Below, piece after piece: positions 60,001-64,000 of a DNA stretch of 64,000 bases. How positions within the stretch are numbered: the stretch's first letter is position 1; every line of letters starts with the position of its first letter. The notes under the pieces were generated by a model. That model saw nothing but the letters and a program-made list of their open reading frames with translations. It made no database searches and was not told the origin of the DNA. The DNA comes from Spisula solida. Lineage: Eukaryota; Mollusca; Bivalvia; Venerida; Mactridae. The stretch covers positions 4,722,001 through 4,786,000 of the forward strand of contig OX365949.1 of assembly GCA_947247005.1 (NCBI GenBank), in the 5' to 3' direction. A program made the position numbers and the translations under genes.

Positions 60001-62689
60001 AATGTCCCACAGCAAAGCAGATTCCATGAAGCCATCCAACTACACCTTCAAAATACCGATAAGACATTGATACTGTCTGTGACAAAGAGTATGGCCAAGT
60101 CCATGGTGCGTACATTAGACAAACAATTGTGTGACTTTTTGCCCGGAGGACAGTTCTGTTCCCTTCCTAGTGCCCATGATATGATGAGAACAAATTCTGC
60201 TCAAGTGACAAATTTAGGATGTGAGCATCATTTTGGTGATCTTGACAGTTCACAGAAAAGACGCCCCAATGCTTCTTTGCATCACCACACCTCCGTACAC
60301 CTGCTAAAAAGGAACAGGATAAGAATGAAAGAGTGGTATCTGTCAATGTCCCCTAAGGAGAGGTGTGCTTTGTGGAAGAAAGCCAGAAAAGGTGGGAAAA
60401 GTTTAAGATTCAAACATAGAACTCAGGAAAAACGTGTAAATGAAGAAATTTCAGAGATGATAATTAAAGAATCAAATTCCAAGACTTTAAGGGAAAAAAA
60501 CAAAAAAGAAGTGAACCTATTGAAGATGATATAGAAATAGATCTTCCTGACGTATCATCTGTGAAAATCAACGATTATGTCATTGTTGCATACCAGGATA
60601 CTTGTTATCCTGGATGTGTTGAAGAAAAACAGTGTGAACGATTTGTAGTGAAATTTATGCGTCCGACCCGAAAAACTGGTACTTTTGTATGGCCCCCGAG
60701 AAGTGATGTTCAGCAAGTTAAGCCAGAATTTATAATTGAATGTGGTGTCGTTCCTGAGTGTATTAGTTCAGGAAGACAATGGTTTTTCACTAACCATGTT
60801 AAACACCAGGAATTGTATGACAGTTACAAGGAGCTATTTTTCAATGATGATGATTAGCTTGGACATCTTGACTGTTTAACAGCTAGATAGTAGATTGAAA
60901 ATGTTGAGTGTCAAACAAATAGTTCGAAATTATTGACTGTTGAACCTGCATCAAGTTATTCTGTGACATATGCTTTGGCCTCAATATGTTTGTTTCTGGT
61001 ATCCCAATCTATCCTGAACATTTTCTAACTCATAGTAAAGGTTTAATAATGTAAATATTTTCACTACAAATAGTTCAAGAATAGTTGTTTTTCTTTGCTG
61101 TCAAAGAAAATCTGACTTGGTACCTTAGTATCCAATTTGGGAAGGGGTGCCTATTATCTGGAAACAAACATGGCTTTATTTGGTTGTATTTTATTATTTA
61201 TAATTTTGTATTTGCTTTATTTAAGTGCTTATATGTTATGCATAATGTATTTCATATGTGAATGATGAATGATATATATGACATATGAGGTTGACATGTC
61301 GGTTATGAAAATATTTGAAAATCGAAACAAATAAATATCATCAACCTGACTTGTTTTGTTCTGTTTTTTCAACTTATATTTGACTAAATACAATCATACT
61401 CCACTACAATAAGGGACATAGACTGAACAGCATATGTTCCAAATTTCATGAAGATATCTCAAATAATACAAAAGTTATGTCAATTTTACTTCAAAGAGTC
61501 GTGAATAATTTCTTTTTCGGGTCCGTCGACTCGTCACGCTCGATAAGTTATTATATAGTGATATTTTTCCCGATTACGGTCGGTTTTTTCCAACTTTAAA
61601 TTGGCATAACAATTTTAGTTTTTGTGATATCAAAAAAAGAAAAACTGTTCCAGAGAGCTTTTTATGAGATCTACACACTGATATTAATAAAGAACATATT
61701 CTGAGGACTTTGAAAATCAGCTGGGGTTGCTAATAAATTAAGATTGCTAGACTTGTACAAAAATAATGCAACACATTTGCAAAGTCAATCATAAATCTGA
61801 CATGGTTTCATCCACTGGCTGACTGACTTGTACAAATCAGCATAGCCCACTTTATCAATTTGAAGGAGCATAATTGGTCAAATTTAAAACAAGTGAATAC
61901 CAATGGTTTTTCATCTTCTGAATCTACATCCACGGGTGCCTTTCGTTTTTTTCCAGATGGTGGTGATTCCTTCTTTTCTTTTTTCACTTTCTTGACTTGA
62001 GTCACTCTACAAGAAGGTTATTTAAATATAATTAGACATATCGATATATCCTAAATAAACAGGTAAAAAATAGAAGTTTGGATAATCCTGAAAAATTGTC
62101 AATTTACATAGGAAAAAGCTTCCCGAAAAATCCTGACAACTTTTATCCATGAAGCTAACTTTAATCCATCAGCACGTCAGGCCTGTAAAATTATGGTCAA
62201 AATTTCACAATGAAATATATGCCTCATACTATTAAACTATGTTAAACATTCTTACATGATTATGATTCATTCATACAAACATTAATCATCAGTGGTGCTA
62301 TTGGCTACTGATGAATATATAATGCCTGATCATGAAGGCAAGATTTCGCATGCTATAAGAGCACATGTCCTTACATCAAAACAATGTTTCAAACATTGCT
62401 CTACTATAGCTTTGAAATTTCAAAGGTCCATATTATAGTCATTATTTTGATTTTTTATCATATAACTTAATGTAATTTCTTTTGCAGTAACTCCAAGAAT
62501 TTTTGAGTTTTTTGTACCTCAGTACCAGTGATTATTTTAGTATCATAGCAACTAATCCAATCGCCGAGAGGGACAGGAGTGAATACAAACTAACCTTGCA
62601 GATAGGGGTGTGTCATCTTCTTCATCAGATTCTTCAAGTTCACGCTTCACTGGTTTCTCAACAACCTTTTCTTGCTTCATACGTACGCC
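48081..62689 (-). CDS. TOP1: DNA topoisomerase I, last 14 coding exons (5' end outside window)
   Basis: Type IB topoisomerase. It nicks one strand through a 3'-phosphotyrosine to relax supercoils in transcription and replication. Coding exons in gene order: 62689-62595, 62006-61901, 55881-55665, 55142-55021, 54461-54339, 54009-53822, 53127-53064, 52693-52469, 52114-51860, 51373-51259, 50013-49886, 49422-49328, 48994-48845, 48183-48081. They give 1986 nt and 661 aa plus stop, all in phase. Residues 1-90 are a Lys/Glu-rich linker. The core follows ([40 protein letters not shown]), then a coiled linker and the C-terminal domain. Catalytic residues by family: Arg in [10 protein letters not shown], Lys in YFIDK, Arg in KDSIRY, His in LNKHL, nucleophile Tyr in SKLNYLDPR (codon 48873-48871). 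The Lys-rich N-terminus is missing because the window ends. Convergent with TRAPPC2L. Confidence 0.95.
48226..48563. repeat. CAGCGATTTTT inverted-repeat element, copy 2
   Basis: The ends ACTCAGCGATTTTT and, inverted, the same 14 bases are a perfect terminal match. The interior carries 'GGGAAAGGTACCGGTACCGG'. It lies in the last intron of TOP1. Best-preserved ends of the three copies. Confidence 0.75.
48588..48740 (+). repeat. tRNA-derived SINE
   Basis: 'CAGTGGCCTAGAGGTAAGGC' and 'GTCCTGTGTTTGATCCCCAT' form A- and B-box-like blocks at tRNA spacing. It lies in the last TOP1 intron. Confidence 0.6.
50035..50118 (-). repeat. 92-bp upstream duplicate of a TOP1 exon edge, acceptor destroyed
   Basis: The first 75-80 nt of the exon 50013-49886 ([13 protein letters not shown]...) and its preceding acceptor recur 92 bp upstream in intron sequence. 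The true acceptor reads TTTTACAG before AGGAAG. The duplicate reads ATTTAACCG before AGGAAG, so the AG is lost. There are other substitutions (acagcatgattgtc for acagcacggttagc). Confidence 0.85.
50201..50542. repeat. CAGCGATTTTT inverted-repeat element, copy 3
   Basis: The ends are CAGTGATTTTTTTTGC and AACAAATCACTG. The interior shares 'GTGTCGTGACAACTTGAAAT' and 'CTTGACCTCTTGTC' with copy 1. It lies in a TOP1 intron, immediately followed by a poly-C tract at 50624-50637. Confidence 0.7.
53364..53516. repeat. foldback MITE with GGTCCGCTGGTC arms
   Basis: The left 'CAGGGCTCGACACTAAAACT' with GGTCCGCTGGTCC is mirrored on the right, inverted, by CAGGCCTAGACACTAACTA and GGCCGCTGGTCCG. Total about 153 bp, nearly palindromic. 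It lies in a TOP1 intron. Confidence 0.75.
55375..55500 (-). repeat. tRNA-derived SINE
   Basis: On the minus strand: 'AAAGCTCAGTTGGGAGAGCA' (A box) and 'GGGTTCCTGGTTCAAGCCCT' (B box). Both are close to tRNA consensus but there is no full cloverleaf. TOP1 intron. Confidence 0.65.
55898..56145. repeat. dispersed repeat, partner of 15.5 kb
   Basis: The same block order as 15455-15690, with an extra segment 'GGCTAAAATAGAGACC'. It lies at the 5' edge (in gene order the 3' edge) of the large TOP1 intron, next to exon 55881. Confidence 0.6.
56400..57420. other. intronic stretch, possible upstream region of the nested gene
   Basis: Intron of TOP1. 56,570-57,200 has more CpG than its surroundings and an inverted CCAAT box (GTGATTGGTTAG at about 56602). 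It could hold the promoter of the plus-strand gene that starts at 57433. No exon seen. Confidence 0.3.
57433..60857 (+). pseudogene. transposase-like gene nested in a TOP1 intron, four frameshifts
   Basis: Blocks: 57433-57511 ([16 protein letters not shown]), 57654-57970, 57965-58302, 58270-59138, 59122-59302, 59636-59883, 59917-60505 and about 60500-60857. Introns 59303-59635 and 59884-59916 are clean GT-AG and in phase; 57512-57653 has a weak acceptor. Order in the protein: Lys-rich N-terminus, a coiled coil of about 150 residues, then an RNase H-like core. The core shows an Asp in [11 protein letters not shown], an Asp in MSDRASNEK, an hAT-like C-x2-H in NFHCMAHVL, then [14 protein letters not shown]-terminal domain carries CYPGCV and FVWPPRSD. 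Frame changes near 57960, 58265, 59127 and 60495, the last three in A-runs, would stop translation. Reads as a domesticated or dead DNA-transposon protein. I cannot name the family. Confidence 0.6.
60858..61890. other. 3' flank of the nested gene, rest of TOP1 intron
   Basis: A polyadenylation signal AATAAA at about 61331 (CAAATAAATATCATC) on the plus strand could end the nested transcript. Nothing else is recognised before the TOP1 exon at 61901. Confidence 0.4.
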
Positions 62690-63002
62690 CTATGAAACAA
62701 ATTACAAGTTATTAATTAGGTACCGTCAATAATCAGCCATAAGTCGCATGCAGCCATAAGTCGCAGGGTGACTTTTGACTAAAAAATCGAGGTTTTTGTC
62801 AAAACCTTTCATAAGTCGCCAGTAGACTTTTCAATTTTAATTTAATTAATCAAAATCCACAAACATTTTTGTTATAATGTACAAGTTTTGCCCGAATCAG
62901 TTGACTATTTAGCCTCTACGATAATGGGACGACGGTAAATTGGTATAATCAACAAAGGTGGAATAAAAGGGTGATTCACCACAATAGATGTTTATAAAAC
63001 AT

Positions 63003-63221
63003 GTATGCCCCCATGGCAGACCAATAGTCAGAAATGGTGAAGGTCACAGTGACCTTTGACCTACTGACCTAAAAATCAATAGGGGTCATCTACTGTTGCT
63101 GACCAACCTCCATGTAAAGTTTCAAGAGCATATGTCAAAGCGTTCTTGAGTTATTGAACGGAAACCATTTTATACGACCGACATTACGACTGACCGACAT
63201 GTGCAAAGATGGGGGCATAAT
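63003..63221. repeat. short element with TATGCCCCCAT ends
   Basis: ATGCCCCCATGG on the left and, inverted, TTATGCCCCCATC on the right bound about 219 bp. Inside are 'GGTCACAGTGACCTTTGACC' and 'GAACGGAAACCATTTTAT', blocks that also occur at 28.1-28.3 kb. It is the same type as the 23.75-24.2 kb element. Confidence 0.7.
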
Positions 63222-63224
63222 TAT

Positions 63225-64000
63225 CTTTTTTAAATTATCTTCAGATCATATTTGCATTCATCAAACAGATTTTGTTTAAATAGAATTTGTAAAACAGATC
63301 TAGAACTTGTTGTAAACGAAATGAGAAGTGTCCAACTTATGGAAATTGGCCGCATGCAACCAGATAAATCCGTCAATAAATCCCATTTTTATGTAGATCT
63401 ATAATCACTCAAGTCTCAACAGTATTTTTATAAATTATGAGTCATTGAAAAGATTCTTCAAACTCATTGAGATTATATTTTAAAGTGTGTTTCAAAATAC
63501 AGCGAGTCCTCAAATTAGCCGCACAAGTTTTACAAAGGACGTCATTTCGCTGTGTTAACCCATGTACTCGTTCACTTGGTGAAAAATTCGCATATTATTA
63601 GGCATAATTTTGTCACTGGAATCTAATTAAATAGTGGTCGTAATAATGCTCAATTTCTTACTGAGGACTTTATAAGTAACGGCATATATAACCATATTAA
63701 GGAAAGTTATTTTCCGCTTGATGTCTGTCTAAAATAATGTACAATCTATTTGTCTTCAGTGATTTAATTTACAAGGTGGTTTGATTACTGTTGAAATTGA
63801 CGAGGTTTAACATCATGTAATATATCTGTCAAACTGTCAAGTAACAATCATCTATAACAGTCCTTCAATGTGTTAGTGTAGAAATTATATTAACTCCGCC
63901 TTGTTGCCATTAGAAACCCACATTCCTCTGCTGTAGAAAAACTTCAGCCAATTAAAACAAAGATAGGCGTGTCAACAAGTTTCCTAATATAGAACGTTCA
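63225..64000. other. TOP1 intron or upstream sequence, no exon seen
   Basis: I could not find the Lys/His-rich N-terminal exons of TOP1 here, so they should lie beyond the right edge. No other gene is supported. Confidence 0.4.

Overview
This is nuclear DNA of an animal, most likely a bivalve mollusc. The genes are split by short GT-AG introns, the background is AT-rich, and inverted-repeat elements, tRNA-derived SINEs, LINE fragments and minisatellites are dense. The long repeats with GGGCCC or GCTCACC ends and the 'TATGCCCCC' foldbacks are of a kind I associate with bivalve genomes. The species cannot be named from the sequence alone.

Layout. 1-16.2 kb is repeat-dominated. It holds a possible minus-strand first exon near 1.7 kb, a large minisatellite built on 'TCTATACAGATTTG' (2.0-3.9 kb, with a decayed echo at 7.8-8.3 kb), two head-to-tail 5'-truncated copies of a young non-LTR retrotransposon with RNase H (4.7-7.4 kb), fragments of two older reverse transcriptases (9.0 and 9.7-11.0 kb) and two long non-coding repeats (11.8-13.0 and 13.2-14.4 kb). 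16.5-39.6 kb (minus) is a complete SUPT16H gene, the SPT16 subunit of the histone chaperone FACT, with 25 coding exons and 1099 codons before the stop. 39.7-43.2 kb (plus) is a complete TRAPPC2L gene with five coding exons and 137 aa. It shares a 140-bp divergent promoter with SUPT16H. 48.1-62.7 kb (minus) is TOP1, DNA topoisomerase I. Its last 14 coding exons (661 aa, all catalytic residues) are present and its 5' end lies beyond the window. The 6-kb TOP1 intron between 55.9 and 61.9 kb holds, on the opposite strand, a transposase-like gene broken by four frameshifts.

How the genes relate. SPT16 and TOP1 both act on chromatin and DNA during transcription and replication; TRAPPC2L works in vesicle tethering. 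I see no operon-like logic, only divergent (SUPT16H/TRAPPC2L) and convergent (TRAPPC2L/TOP1) neighbours.

The most unusual signal is repeated tandem duplication of exon edges with their splice sites. SUPT16H exon 11 is preceded by ten 89-bp copies of its own acceptor plus its first 66 nt, and followed by degenerate copies of its 3' end. SUPT16H exon 2 is followed by 46-bp copies of its donor edge, and that array was later split by a TA-flanked inverted-repeat element. One TOP1 exon has a 92-bp upstream copy whose acceptor AG is destroyed. A minisatellite of about 25 units ends within 10 nt of the SUPT16H exon 24 acceptor. An apparently undescribed 939-bp element with long terminal inverted repeats and an 8-bp target duplication lies at 46.2-47.2 kb.
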